From Mesorhizobium_B sp963522145 (GTDB lineage Bacteria > Pseudomonadota > Alphaproteobacteria > Rhizobiales > Rhizobiaceae), in NCBI GenBank assembly GCA_963522145.1, contig CAUQXI010000005.1:62001-126000 (forward strand): a stretch of 64,000 nucleotides of DNA. The letters are read 5' to 3'. Made by a program: the position numbers and the translations under genes. The notes under the pieces were generated by a model, which was given only the letters and a program-made list of their open reading frames with translations, was not told where the DNA came from and did no database searches. Within the stretch, counting starts at the first letter, position 1; every line of letters starts with the position of its first letter. Below, one piece after another: positions 36,544-44,512 of this stretch.

Positions 36544-37365
36544 TCAGTCTTTCCGCTTCGCCACGCCGTCGCGCATAAACGGCATGGAAAGCAGCGCCCC
36601 GATCCGCATGCCTCGCGCCTCTTGATGGTGCGCGAGGCCGAGGATCATCCTCCCATGGCCATGCGCGGGATCGGCACGCATGGTGCCGAAGAGCCGGTCC
36701 CAGACCGACAGGAAGAAGCCGTAATTCGTGTCCGCCTCTGCCCGGTCGGCCGAGTGGTGGATGCGGTGCATGTCGGGCGTGCAGAAGACCCAACGTAGGG
36801 CCCCGTCGATGCGCCGGGGCAGGGCAATATTGGCGTGCGTATAAAGGCTGGAAGCGTTGAGCACGGCCTCGAACGCCACCACGGTCCAAGGGCCGATACC
36901 GAGCGCGAGTACGACGCCTGCCTTGAACACGGCCGACAGCACGATTTCTCCGGGATGAAATCGGATGCCGGTGGTCAGGTCGACATCGAGGTCGGCGTGG
37001 TGCACCTGATGCAGCCGCCACAGCATGGGCCAGCGATGACTCGCCACATGCTGCGCCCAGATCGCGAGGTCGAGTTTGAGAAATCCGAGGGCGGCCTCAA
37101 CCGGCACGGGCCATTTCAACGCGTTGAACAATCCCCAGCCATGCGTCTGCCCATATAGCGCCGCGCCAAAGGCGAGCGCTCCCACCAACAGGCGTTGCGC
37201 GATGACGTCGATGAGCAGGATGCCGAGATTGGTGCGCCAGCGGCTCAGGCGCGGCTGGCTTCGCTCGCGCCGGGGATGGGCGAGCTCGAACACGGCCAGG
37301 ATCACGAAGACGGCGAGGAAGACGCTGATGCGCAGCGCGCCTTCCGAGATGGACAGGCTCGTCAT
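36544..37365 (-). CDS. Sterol desaturase / fatty acid hydroxylase family protein
   Basis: The 273-residue membrane protein has the three histidine boxes of this di-iron superfamily: HVASH (about 106-110), HQVHH (about 119-123) and HRIHH (about 201-205), among about four to five hydrophobic segments. Members hydroxylate or desaturate lipids in the inner membrane using O2. Likely substrates in such bacteria are fatty acids, carotenoids or ornithine lipids, but none can be assigned. Its ATG overlaps the marC stop by four bases, so the two form an operon. Confidence 0.9.
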   Translation of the reverse strand: MTSLSISEGALRISVFLAVFVILAVFELAHPRRERSQPRLSRWRTNLGILLIDVIAQRLLVGALAFGAALYGQTHGWGLFNALKWPVPVEAALGFLKLDLAIWAQHVASHRWPMLWRLHQVHHADLDVDLTTGIRFHPGEIVLSAVFKAGVVLALGIGPWTVVAFEAVLNASSLYTHANIALPRRIDGALRWVFCTPDMHRIHHSADRAEADTNYGFFLSVWDRLFGTMRADPAHGHGRMILGLAHHQEARGMRIGALLSMPFMRDGVAKRKD

Positions 37366-37994
37366 GCTGCGGCCATCAGCGCCTTGATCCCGTCAGCGAC
37401 GAACTGAACAGCAAGCGCCGCCAGGATGACGCCCAGCAGGCGCGAAAGGATCGAGCGGCCGGTCTGGCCGAGAACATGGTCGACCCGCTCGGCCAGCAGG
37501 AAGACGAGGTAGGTCAGGAGGATGCAAAGCGCGATGATCCCGACAAGCGAGGCAGTTCCCGCACTTCCAGCCAGCGATCCGGACAGCAGCACGGTGGCGG
37601 AGATCGCCCCCGGCCCGGCGAGAAGCGGGATCGCCAGCGGAAACGCCGCCACATCGTGGATCATGTCGCGCGTCACCGCCACATCCGCGCTCTTCTCCTT
37701 GCGGTCGTTGCGCCGCTCGAACACCATCTCGAAGGCAATAAAGAACAGCAGCAGTCCTCCCGCGACACGGAAGGCCGGAAGCGTGATGCCGAAGACCTGG
37801 AGGATCGCCGCGCCCGCCAGGGCGAACAGCGCAAGCACCCCGAAGGCGATCACGCTCGCCCGCACGGAGACCTGCTTGCGTTCCGCGCGTGTCATGCCGC
37901 GCGTGAGCGCCAGGAACAGCGGGGCGAGGCCGGCCGGATCGATGGTGACGAGAATGGTGACAAAGGCGTTGAACAGCGCTTCGGGGCTCGGCAT
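37362..37994 (-). CDS. MarC family integral membrane protein
   Basis: The 210-residue protein has six hydrophobic helices and the family opening LFNAFVTILVTIDPAGLAPLFLALT. IPLLAGPGAISATVLL is also typical. MarC proteins were once thought to give multiple antibiotic resistance, but this is not supported and their function is unknown. AGGAG 8 bases before the ATG fixes the start. It is the first gene of a unit with the sterol-desaturase-like gene (ATGA overlap) and is divergent from gyrA across 218 bp. Confidence 0.92.
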   Translation of the reverse strand: MPSPEALFNAFVTILVTIDPAGLAPLFLALTRGMTRAERKQVSVRASVIAFGVLALFALAGAAILQVFGITLPAFRVAGGLLLFFIAFEMVFERRNDRKEKSADVAVTRDMIHDVAAFPLAIPLLAGPGAISATVLLSGSLAGSAGTASLVGIIALCILLTYLVFLLAERVDHVLGQTGRSILSRLLGVILAALAVQFVADGIKALMAAA

Positions 37995-38157
37995 CGATCG
38001 ATCTCCTCTCGCTGAAGCCTAACGGCTCCACGATAACGGCGAAAGCCTGCGGGTTATTCGCTCGGCGGACGCGAGAAGCTGAAGCTTCGCTTTTCGCTTC
38101 CCCGTTATCTTCTTGTTTCTGCCGCAGGTTCGGCCGTGGAAGACGCATCCCGCGCAA

Positions 38158-38185
38158 TTGGATTGAGCGGCGGGTTTCCTATATA
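38158..38185 (+). promoter_or_regulatory. Candidate sigma-70 promoter of gyrA
   Basis: TTGGAT and TATATA are separated by 16 bases, about 28 bases before the GTG start of gyrA. The match is moderate and not unique evidence. Confidence 0.4.
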
Positions 38186-38212
38186 TGGAAGGTCTGATTC
38201 CCTTGCGATCGC

Positions 38213-40942
38213 GTGACCCCCTTGAATGATGTGAAGACCCCGCTCGAGCCGACGGACATTGAGCCGATCAACATCATCGACGAGATGCAGCGCTCCTACC
38301 TCGATTACGCCATGAGCGTGATCGTGAGCCGCGCGCTTCCCGATGTTCGCGACGGCCTCAAGCCAGTGCATCGCCGCATCCTTTATGCGGCACATGAGAG
38401 TGGTTATCACTGGAACCGCAAATATGTGAAGTCGGCGCGCCCCGTGGCTGACGTGATGGGTAAGTACCATCCGCATGGCGACGCCTCAATCTATGACGCG
38501 CTCGTGCGCATGGCACAGGACTGGTCGCTTCGCGTGCCACTGATCGACGGGCAGGGCAACTATGGCTCGATCGACGGCGACCCGCCGGCGGCAATGCGTT
38601 ACACCGAGTCGCGTCTCGCCAAGGTAGCGCATGAGCTCCTGGAAGACATCGACAAGGATACGGTCGATTTCCAGGACACCTATGACGCCTCAGGCTCCGA
38701 GCCGCGCGTGCTGCCCGCCCGCTTTCCGAACCTGCTTGTCAACGGCTCCGGCGGCATCGCGGTCGGAATGGCCACCAACATACCGCCGCACAATCTGACA
38801 GAGGTCGTCAACGGCTGCGTTGCGCTGATCGACAATCCGGCGATCGACCTGTCGGAGTTGATGGAGCTTGTGCCAGGCCCGGATTTCCCCACCGGCGGGT
38901 TGATCCTTGGCCGCTCTGGGATCGCGAGCGCCTACACCACGGGCCGTGGCTCGATCATCATGCGCGGCCGCGCGAGCGTCGAGCCGATGCGCGGCGACCG
39001 GGAGGCGATCGTCATTACGGAGGTGCCGTTCCAGGTCAACAAGGCGACGATGATCGAGAAGATGGCCGATCTTGTGCGCGAGAAACGCATCGAAGGCATC
39101 TCCGACATCCGGGACGAGAGCGACCGCCAGGGCTATCGCGTGGTGATCGAGCTTAAGAAGGACGCGAATTCGGACGTCATCCTCAACCAGCTGTATCGCT
39201 ACACGCCGCTTCAGACCTCGTTCGGCGCGAATATGGTGGCGCTGAACGGCGGAAGGCCGGAAGTGCTGAACCTGCACGACATGCTGAGTGCATTCGTCGC
39301 CTTCCGCGAGGAAGTGGTCAGCCGCCGCACCAAATATCTCCTGCGCAAGGCCCGTGAGCGCGCTCACATCCTGGTGGGCCTGGCCATCGCGGTTGCGAAT
39401 ATCGACGAGGTGATCAAGGTTATCCGCGAGGCGCCGGATCCGCAGACTGCCCGTGAGCGGTTGATGACCCGGCGCTGGCCGGCTGCAGATGTGGAATCTC
39501 TGATCCGGCTGATCGACGATCCGCGCCATCGCATCAACGAGGACCAGACCTACAACCTCTCCGAGGAGCAGGCGCGCGCCATCCTAGAACTGCGGCTGCA
39601 GCGCTTAACGGCGCTTGGTCGCGACGAAATTGCCGATGAGCTGAACACCATCGGTGCCGAGATCAAGGACTATCTCGATATCTTGTCATCGCGAGCGCGC
39701 ATCCAGACCATCGTCAAGGACGAGCTGGTTGCACTGCGCGACGAGTTCGGCACGCCACGCCGCACCGAGCTCGCCGATGGCGGGTTCGAGGTCGAGGACG
39801 AGGATCTGATCCAGCGCGAGGACATGGTGGTGACCGTGACGCGCGAAGGCTACATCAAGCGCGTTCCGCTCTCGATCTATCGCGCGCAGAACCGCGGCGG
39901 AAAAGGCCGCTCGGGCATGTCCTCCAAGAACGAGGACTTCGTCACGCGGCTGTTCGTGGCGAGCACCCATGCGCCGATCCTGTTCTTTTCCTCGGATGGA
40001 AAGGTCTACAAGGAAAAGGTCTGGCGGCTGCCGCTCGGCACCCCGCAGTCGCGCGGCAAGTTCCTGCGCAATCTGCTGCCGCTCGACGCGAACGAGCGCA
40101 TCACGACCATCATGCCGCTGCCGGAAAACGAGGAAAGCTGGAGCGAACTCGACGTTCTCTTCGCCACCACGCGCGGCACCGTTCGCCGCAACAAGCTGTC
40201 GGACTTCGTCCAGGTCAATCGCAACGGCAAGATCGCGATGAAGCTCGAAGAGGAAGGAGACGAGATCCTCGGTGTGGAGACCTGCACGGAAAGCGACGAT
40301 GTGTTGCTGACCGCCGCTTCCGGTCAGTGCATCCGCTTTGCGGTCGATGATGTCCGCGTCTTCGCCGGGCGCAATTCGATCGGCGTGCGGGGCATCGCGC
40401 TCGCCGAGAACGACCGTGCGATCTCGATGACGATCCTGTCCCATGTCGAGGCAAGTCCGGCCGAGCGCGCCGCCTATCTGCGCCAGGCCGCGGCCGAACG
40501 CCGCCAGAGTGGAACCGAGGACGACGAGGAGATCGTGCTGGTGAGTGAGGACACCGGAACGGAGGAAGCGGTACTTTCCGCCGGGCGCTACGATGAACTG
40601 AAAGCTCGCGAGGAGTTCGTTCTCACCGTCACGGAACGCGGCTTCGGCAAGCGCTCGTCATCCTACGATTTCCGCCTGACCGGCCGCGGCGGCAAGGGCA
40701 TCCGGGCCACTGACATCTCCAAAGCCGACGATATCGGCCGGCTGGTCGCGGCATTCCCGGTCAGGCCGGACGACCAGATCATGCTGGTCTCCACCGGCAA
40801 TCAGGTTATCCGCGTGCCTGTCACAGGCATTCGCATCGCGAGCCGCGCTACAAAGGGCGTCACCATCTTCAACACAGCGCAGGGCGAGAGCGTGGTGTCG
40901 GTTGAGCGGATTTCCGAGCCGGAGGAGCAGCCGGTCGAATAA
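38213..40942 (+). CDS. gyrA: DNA gyrase subunit A
   Basis: The 909-residue subunit introduces negative supercoils with GyrB. The winged-helix domain holds the catalytic Tyr130 (AAMRYTESRL, E. coli Tyr122). The quinolone-contact region reads HPHGDASIYDALVRM, giving Ala91 where E. coli has Ser83 and Asp95 at the Asp87 position. The C-terminal beta-pinwheel contains the GyrA box QNRGGKG. An acidic insertion (about 760-790, GTEDDEEIVLVSEDTGTEE) lies between pinwheel blades. The GTG at 38213 is the only in-frame start upstream of the conserved N terminus after a stop at 38195; no clear ribosome binding site is seen. Confidence 0.97.
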   Translation: MTPLNDVKTPLEPTDIEPINIIDEMQRSYLDYAMSVIVSRALPDVRDGLKPVHRRILYAAHESGYHWNRKYVKSARPVADVMGKYHPHGDASIYDALVRMAQDWSLRVPLIDGQGNYGSIDGDPPAAMRYTESRLAKVAHELLEDIDKDTVDFQDTYDASGSEPRVLPARFPNLLVNGSGGIAVGMATNIPPHNLTEVVNGCVALIDNPAIDLSELMELVPGPDFPTGGLILGRSGIASAYTTGRGSIIMRGRASVEPMRGDREAIVITEVPFQVNKATMIEKMADLVREKRIEGISDIRDESDRQGYRVVIELKKDANSDVILNQLYRYTPLQTSFGANMVALNGGRPEVLNLHDMLSAFVAFREEVVSRRTKYLLRKARERAHILVGLAIAVANIDEVIKVIREAPDPQTARERLMTRRWPAADVESLIRLIDDPRHRINEDQTYNLSEEQARAILELRLQRLTALGRDEIADELNTIGAEIKDYLDILSSRARIQTIVKDELVALRDEFGTPRRTELADGGFEVEDEDLIQREDMVVTVTREGYIKRVPLSIYRAQNRGGKGRSGMSSKNEDFVTRLFVASTHAPILFFSSDGKVYKEKVWRLPLGTPQSRGKFLRNLLPLDANERITTIMPLPENEESWSELDVLFATTRGTVRRNKLSDFVQVNRNGKIAMKLEEEGDEILGVETCTESDDVLLTAASGQCIRFAVDDVRVFAGRNSIGVRGIALAENDRAISMTILSHVEASPAERAAYLRQAAAERRQSGTEDDEEIVLVSEDTGTEEAVLSAGRYDELKAREEFVLTVTERGFGKRSSSYDFRLTGRGGKGIRATDISKADDIGRLVAAFPVRPDDQIMLVSTGNQVIRVPVTGIRIASRATKGVTIFNTAQGESVVSVERISEPEEQPVE

Positions 40943-40958
40943 AGCAGCCCGAAACGAA

Positions 40959-40986
40959 GAAAGCCGCATCTTTCGATGCGGCTTTC
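40959..40986. terminator. Bidirectional terminator after gyrA
   Basis: GAAAGCCGCATC and GATGCGGCTTTC form a perfect 12-bp stem around TTTC. A short T-rich run follows on the plus strand and TTTCTTCGTTTC on the minus strand. It lies 16 bases after gyrA and 31 bases beyond the small minus-strand gene, so it can serve both. Confidence 0.88.
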
Positions 40987-41017
40987 TCGTGAAGGTCAAA
41001 GTTTGAAGGAGATCGGC

Positions 41018-41155
41018 TCAGCGGCGGCGGGCGAAGCTCAGAGCGCGATTGACGCGGCTTTCCAGCTTAACACGCTCAGCCTCCTGATGGAGACTGAACG
41101 CTGTTGCGATCAACATGGCGATCATCATGGCGGTGGCAAGCAGATAAATCAGCAT
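41018..41155 (-). CDS. Small single-helix membrane protein (45 aa)
   Basis: The product is 45 residues: a hydrophobic helix (LIYLLATAMMIAMLIATAFSL, about 2-22) followed by a basic, helical tail ERVKLESRVNRALSFARRR. AAGGAG nine bases before the ATG at 41155 is a strong ribosome binding site and excludes the longer reading from 41218. The gene converges on gyrA, shares its terminator and lies divergent from coaD. No family is recognised. The topology suggests an inner-membrane anchor with a positively charged cytoplasmic end. Confidence 0.7.
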   Translation of the reverse strand: MLIYLLATAMMIAMLIATAFSLHQEAERVKLESRVNRALSFARRR

Positions 41156-41334
41156 GTCGTCGTTCTCCTTCCCCCAAGCAACGATGCAGCCTGCGATTGG
41201 TTGCATGGGTGACATCACTGACTTTGATCACGTTGTTGTTGATCTTCGGTGAAGAGCGCGCTCATCCCTCGTTCACCATATGACTGCGCGTCGGCGTTTG
41301 CCTTTGCGAGACGCCGCCGATAGAAGGCGCCGGA

Positions 41335-41847
41335 ATGACGCCGCGCATCGCCCTCTACTCGGGTTCCTTCGATCCGTTCACCAACGGTCATCTCGACGTG
41401 CTTGCCGGCGCGCTGACGCTTGCCGACCGCGTGGTGGTGGCGATCGGCATCCACCCCGGCAAGGCGCCTCTTTTCTCGTTTGATGAGCGGAAGCAGCTGA
41501 TCGAGGCATGCGTCGGCGGTGTGGACGCTGCCGGACGCGTCGAGGTGATCTCCTTCGAAGGTCTCGCTGTCGACGCGGCCTGCAAGCATGGCGCCTCGCT
41601 TATCGTGCGCGGTTTGCGGGACGGCGGCGATCTCGACTATGAAATGCAGATGGCGGGCATGAACGGCGCGATGGCGCCGGAGGTTCGGACGGTGTTCCTT
41701 CCCGCCAGCCCGCCGGTCCGCGCTATCACGGCGACATTGGTGCGGCAGATCGCGATGATGGGCGGCAATGTGCGCCCGTTTGTTCCGGCCCTTGTCGCCG
41801 ACGCAGTTGAGGCCAAATGCGCTCGCAGCAAAAAGGAAAACGCGTGA
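41335..41847 (+). CDS. coaD: Phosphopantetheine adenylyltransferase
   Basis: The 170-residue nucleotidyltransferase makes dephospho-CoA from 4'-phosphopantetheine and ATP, the penultimate step of CoA synthesis. The motif YSGSFDPFTNGHLDV includes the T/HxGH site (residues about 8-22). RGLRDGGDLDYEMQMAGMN is another family signature. Its stop overlaps the start of the exported cyclophilin gene by one base (TGATG), placing it first in a long plus-strand run through tgt. Confidence 0.97.
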   Translation: MTPRIALYSGSFDPFTNGHLDVLAGALTLADRVVVAIGIHPGKAPLFSFDERKQLIEACVGGVDAAGRVEVISFEGLAVDAACKHGASLIVRGLRDGGDLDYEMQMAGMNGAMAPEVRTVFLPASPPVRAITATLVRQIAMMGGNVRPFVPALVADAVEAKCARSKKENA

Positions 41848-42437
41848 TGCTTTTCAGGAATCTCGTAGTCGCGCTTGCGCTCACTCTCACTTCAGCGATC
41901 GGACTGGGCGCCCAGGCGCGTGCGGCGGAGCCGGAAAATACGATGGTGATCACGCTGACGAAGGGCGACGTCGTGATCCGCCTGCGCCCTGATCTCGCAC
42001 CCAAGCATGTCGAGCAGATCAAGGCGCTCGTGCGGGCCGGCGAGTATGACAATGTCGCCTTTCACCGGGTGATCGGCGGTTTCATGGCGCAGACCGGCGA
42101 CGTGCAGTTCGGCGACACGGAATCCGGCTTCAGCGCCGCCGATGTCGGCACCGGCGGCTCGTCGAGGCCGGACATCCCCGCGGAGTTCAGCAAGGAGCCC
42201 TTCGTGCGCGGCACGGTCGGCATGGCGCGTTCGCAGAATCCCGATTCAGCGAACTCCCAGTTCTTCATCATGTTTGCTCCTGCGCCGGCACTCGACGGTC
42301 AGTATACGGTGGTCGGGAACGTGGAGAGCGGGATGGAGCTTGTTGACGCCATCAAGAAAGGCGACGACAGCCAAAATGGCGCCGTCGCCGAGCCCGATCG
42401 CATGCTTAAGGTCCGCATCGCGGCGGACGGCAAGTAA
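41847..42437 (+). CDS. Exported peptidyl-prolyl cis-trans isomerase (cyclophilin type)
   Basis: The 196-residue protein has a signal peptide (LFRNLVVALALTLTSAIGLGAQARA) and then a cyclophilin domain with the catalytic segment YDNVAFHRVIGGFMAQTGD and SANSQFFIMF. It should speed proline isomerisation during folding in the periplasm. AGGA precedes the ATG at 41847, which shares a base with the coaD stop. A second, cytoplasmic paralogue follows 33 bases later, so the pair looks like a tandem duplication with different targeting. Confidence 0.94.
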   Translation: MLFRNLVVALALTLTSAIGLGAQARAAEPENTMVITLTKGDVVIRLRPDLAPKHVEQIKALVRAGEYDNVAFHRVIGGFMAQTGDVQFGDTESGFSAADVGTGGSSRPDIPAEFSKEPFVRGTVGMARSQNPDSANSQFFIMFAPAPALDGQYTVVGNVESGMELVDAIKKGDDSQNGAVAEPDRMLKVRIAADGK

Positions 42438-42470
42438 GCAACGAAACTCGCACGAAAGAAGGTTAGCCGC

Positions 42471-42986
42471 ATGGCCGAGATCAAAGACCCCGAGAACACG
42501 CTGGTAATGGAAACCACCAAGGGCAAGGTGGTGATCGAGATGCTTCCGGACCTGGCGCCCGGCCATGTCGGCCGCATCAAGGAACTTGCGCGGGAAGGCG
42601 CCTATGACGGTGTCGTGTTTCACCGCGTCATCGAGGGCTTCATGGCGCAGACCGGCGATGTGAAGTTCGGCAAGAGCGGGTCGGGCAGCTTCAGTCCTGG
42701 CCGCGCCGGGCAGGGCGGTTCAGACCGGCCGGACCTGAAGGCCGAGTTCTCCAACATGAACCACAGCCGCGGCACCTGCTCGATGGCCCGCGCCCAGAAT
42801 CCGAATTCCGCCAACTCGCAGTTCTTCATCTGCTTCGATGACGCGGCCTTCCTCAACCGCCAGTACACGGTGTGGGGGCAGGTCATCGAAGGAATGGAAA
42901 ACGTGGATCAGATCAAGCGCGGTGAGCCCGTGCGCGATCCCGACAAGATCGTGTCTTTGAAGGTCGCAGCCGACATCGCGGCCTGA
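42471..42986 (+). CDS. Cytoplasmic peptidyl-prolyl cis-trans isomerase (cyclophilin type)
   Basis: This 171-residue cyclophilin lacks a signal peptide. Catalytic segments are YDGVVFHRVIEGFMAQTGD and SANSQFFICFDDAAFLNRQYTVWG. It shares the same architecture as the gene just before it (VFHRVI-x-GFMAQTGDV in both) and differs in targeting, so one acts in the cytoplasm and one in the periplasm. The insertion GKSGSGSFSPGRAGQGGSDRPD is typical of alphaproteobacterial PpiB-type enzymes. Confidence 0.95.
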   Translation: MAEIKDPENTLVMETTKGKVVIEMLPDLAPGHVGRIKELAREGAYDGVVFHRVIEGFMAQTGDVKFGKSGSGSFSPGRAGQGGSDRPDLKAEFSNMNHSRGTCSMARAQNPNSANSQFFICFDDAAFLNRQYTVWGQVIEGMENVDQIKRGEPVRDPDKIVSLKVAADIAA

Positions 42987-42992
42987 CACGCA

Positions 42993-43448
42993 GTGCCGCT
43001 CTCGAACCTGATCTGGAGCCTGCTGGGAATCCTGGCGGGCGCCGCAGTGGCCGTCCAGACTCCAGTCAATGCCGCTCTGGGACGAGGTCTCGGCGTGCCG
43101 ACTGTTGCGGCAGGCTTCTCCTTTGTTTCGGGCGCGGTGCTTCTTGGCATTGTTTCGCTCGGCCTCATCTGGCTTCAAGGCGCGAGCGTTGATCTGAAGG
43201 CGCCTGCTCCTTGGCTCTTCGTGACGGGCGGCGCGCTTGGTGCGATCTTTGTCACGGCTGCCATCGTGCTGACGCCAAAACTGGGCGCCGCCGCTTTGAC
43301 GGCTCTGGCGCTTGCCGGCCAGCTTTCGGTGAGCATGCTGCTCGACAGGATCGGCTTCTTGGGCATGGCCGTGCGCGAGATATCGGTCGGCCGCGTGACA
43401 GGCGCGGTATTGCTTCTCGCCGGCGCGCTGATGATCCGCATCTTCTGA
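42993..43448 (+). CDS. YdcZ-like DMT transporter (DUF606)
   Basis: The 151-residue protein has five hydrophobic helices in one half-EamA unit, with the segment AAVAVQTPVNAALGRGLGVPTVAAGFSF near the N terminus (the family Q-x-x-x-N-x-x-L pattern). DUF606 proteins are thought to pair as dimers or with a second half-protein; the substrate is unknown. The start is a GTG at 42993, 6 bases after the cyclophilin stop. Its stop overlaps the queA start by one base (TGATG), so it is embedded in the operon. Confidence 0.85.
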   Translation: MPLSNLIWSLLGILAGAAVAVQTPVNAALGRGLGVPTVAAGFSFVSGAVLLGIVSLGLIWLQGASVDLKAPAPWLFVTGGALGAIFVTAAIVLTPKLGAAALTALALAGQLSVSMLLDRIGFLGMAVREISVGRVTGAVLLLAGALMIRIF

Positions 43449-44512
43449 TGCGGGTCGACGCGTTCGACTTCCACCTGCCTCCGGAGCGGATCGCCTTGCG
43501 GCCGGCAGACCCGCGCGAGAGTGCAAGGCTGCTCGTGGTCGGTAACGGGGCCTCGTTCGACGACCGGACGGTCCGCGACCTGCCGCAACTCCTCGATCCC
43601 GGCGACATCCTTGTCTTCAACGACACGAAGGTGATCCCGGCTCAACTGCACGGAAGACGAATACGAAACGGAGCAAGCGCCGGCGTCGACGCCACCTTGC
43701 ACATGCGCATCTCGCCGAGTGAGTGGAAGGCATTTTTGCGGCCGGCGAAGCGGGTGGAGGCAGGCGAAAGCATCCGCTTCGGGGAAGAGGGCGACGTGCT
43801 TCTGGAAGCAATCGTCTCCGTGAAGGGCGGGGGCGGCGAAGTGACGCTCGCCTTCGATCGATCCGGGACGGAGCTCGATCACGCGATCGCCGCGGTCGGG
43901 CACATCCCGCTTCCGCCTTACATCGCCAGCAGACGCCTGGATGACGCGCAGGATCGCGCGGACTACCAGACCGTTTATGCCCGAGAGGAAGGCGCAGTTG
44001 CCGCGCCGACCGCCGGGCTGCACTTCACACCAGCTCTGATCGCGGCCCTCGCCGAGCGCGGCATCCAACACGTGTTCGTCACCTTGCATGCCGGCGCGGG
44101 CACGTTCCTGCCGGTCAAGGTCGACGACACGGCTGAACACCGGATGCATGCGGAGCGCGGCTATATCTCGGCGGACACGGCAGACCGCATCAACGCGGCC
44201 CGCGCATCGGGCGGCAAAGTCGTCGCTGTCGGCACCACGTCCTTACGTCTGCTTGAAAGCGCAGCGCAGGCGGATGGTACGATCCGGCCCTGGGAAGGGG
44301 CGACCGACATCTTCATCACGCCGGGTTATCGCTTCCGCACGGCTGATGCGTTGATGACGAACTTCCACCTTCCGCGCTCGACGCTGTTCATGCTCGTTTC
44401 GGCCTTTTGCGGGCTGGAAACGATGCGGGCTGCCTACCGGCACGCGATTGAAGGCAATTATCGGTTCTACTCCTATGGCGACACGTCGCTGCTCTGGCGG
44501 CGCGATGAGTGA
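43448..44512 (+). CDS. queA: S-adenosylmethionine:tRNA ribosyltransferase-isomerase
   Basis: The 354-residue enzyme transfers and isomerises the ribosyl part of SAM to preQ1 in tRNA, giving epoxyqueuosine. The N terminus DAFDFHLPPERIALRPADPRESARLLV and the motifs VFNDTKVIPAQLHGRR, PTAGLHFT and FHLPRSTLFMLVSAFCG are diagnostic. It overlaps tgt by 8 bases. The pair performs consecutive steps of queuosine synthesis on the wobble position of tRNAs with GUN anticodons. Confidence 0.97.
   Translation: MRVDAFDFHLPPERIALRPADPRESARLLVVGNGASFDDRTVRDLPQLLDPGDILVFNDTKVIPAQLHGRRIRNGASAGVDATLHMRISPSEWKAFLRPAKRVEAGESIRFGEEGDVLLEAIVSVKGGGGEVTLAFDRSGTELDHAIAAVGHIPLPPYIASRRLDDAQDRADYQTVYAREEGAVAAPTAGLHFTPALIAALAERGIQHVFVTLHAGAGTFLPVKVDDTAEHRMHAERGYISADTADRINAARASGGKVVAVGTTSLRLLESAAQADGTIRPWEGATDIFITPGYRFRTADALMTNFHLPRSTLFMLVSAFCGLETMRAAYRHAIEGNYRFYSYGDTSLLWRRDE

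Noticed and set aside
38041..38110. Small dyads such as GAAGCTTC and GAAGC/GCTTC near the gyrA upstream region
   Set aside because: The arms are short and mismatched, with no T-run, and no gene ends here that needs a terminator.
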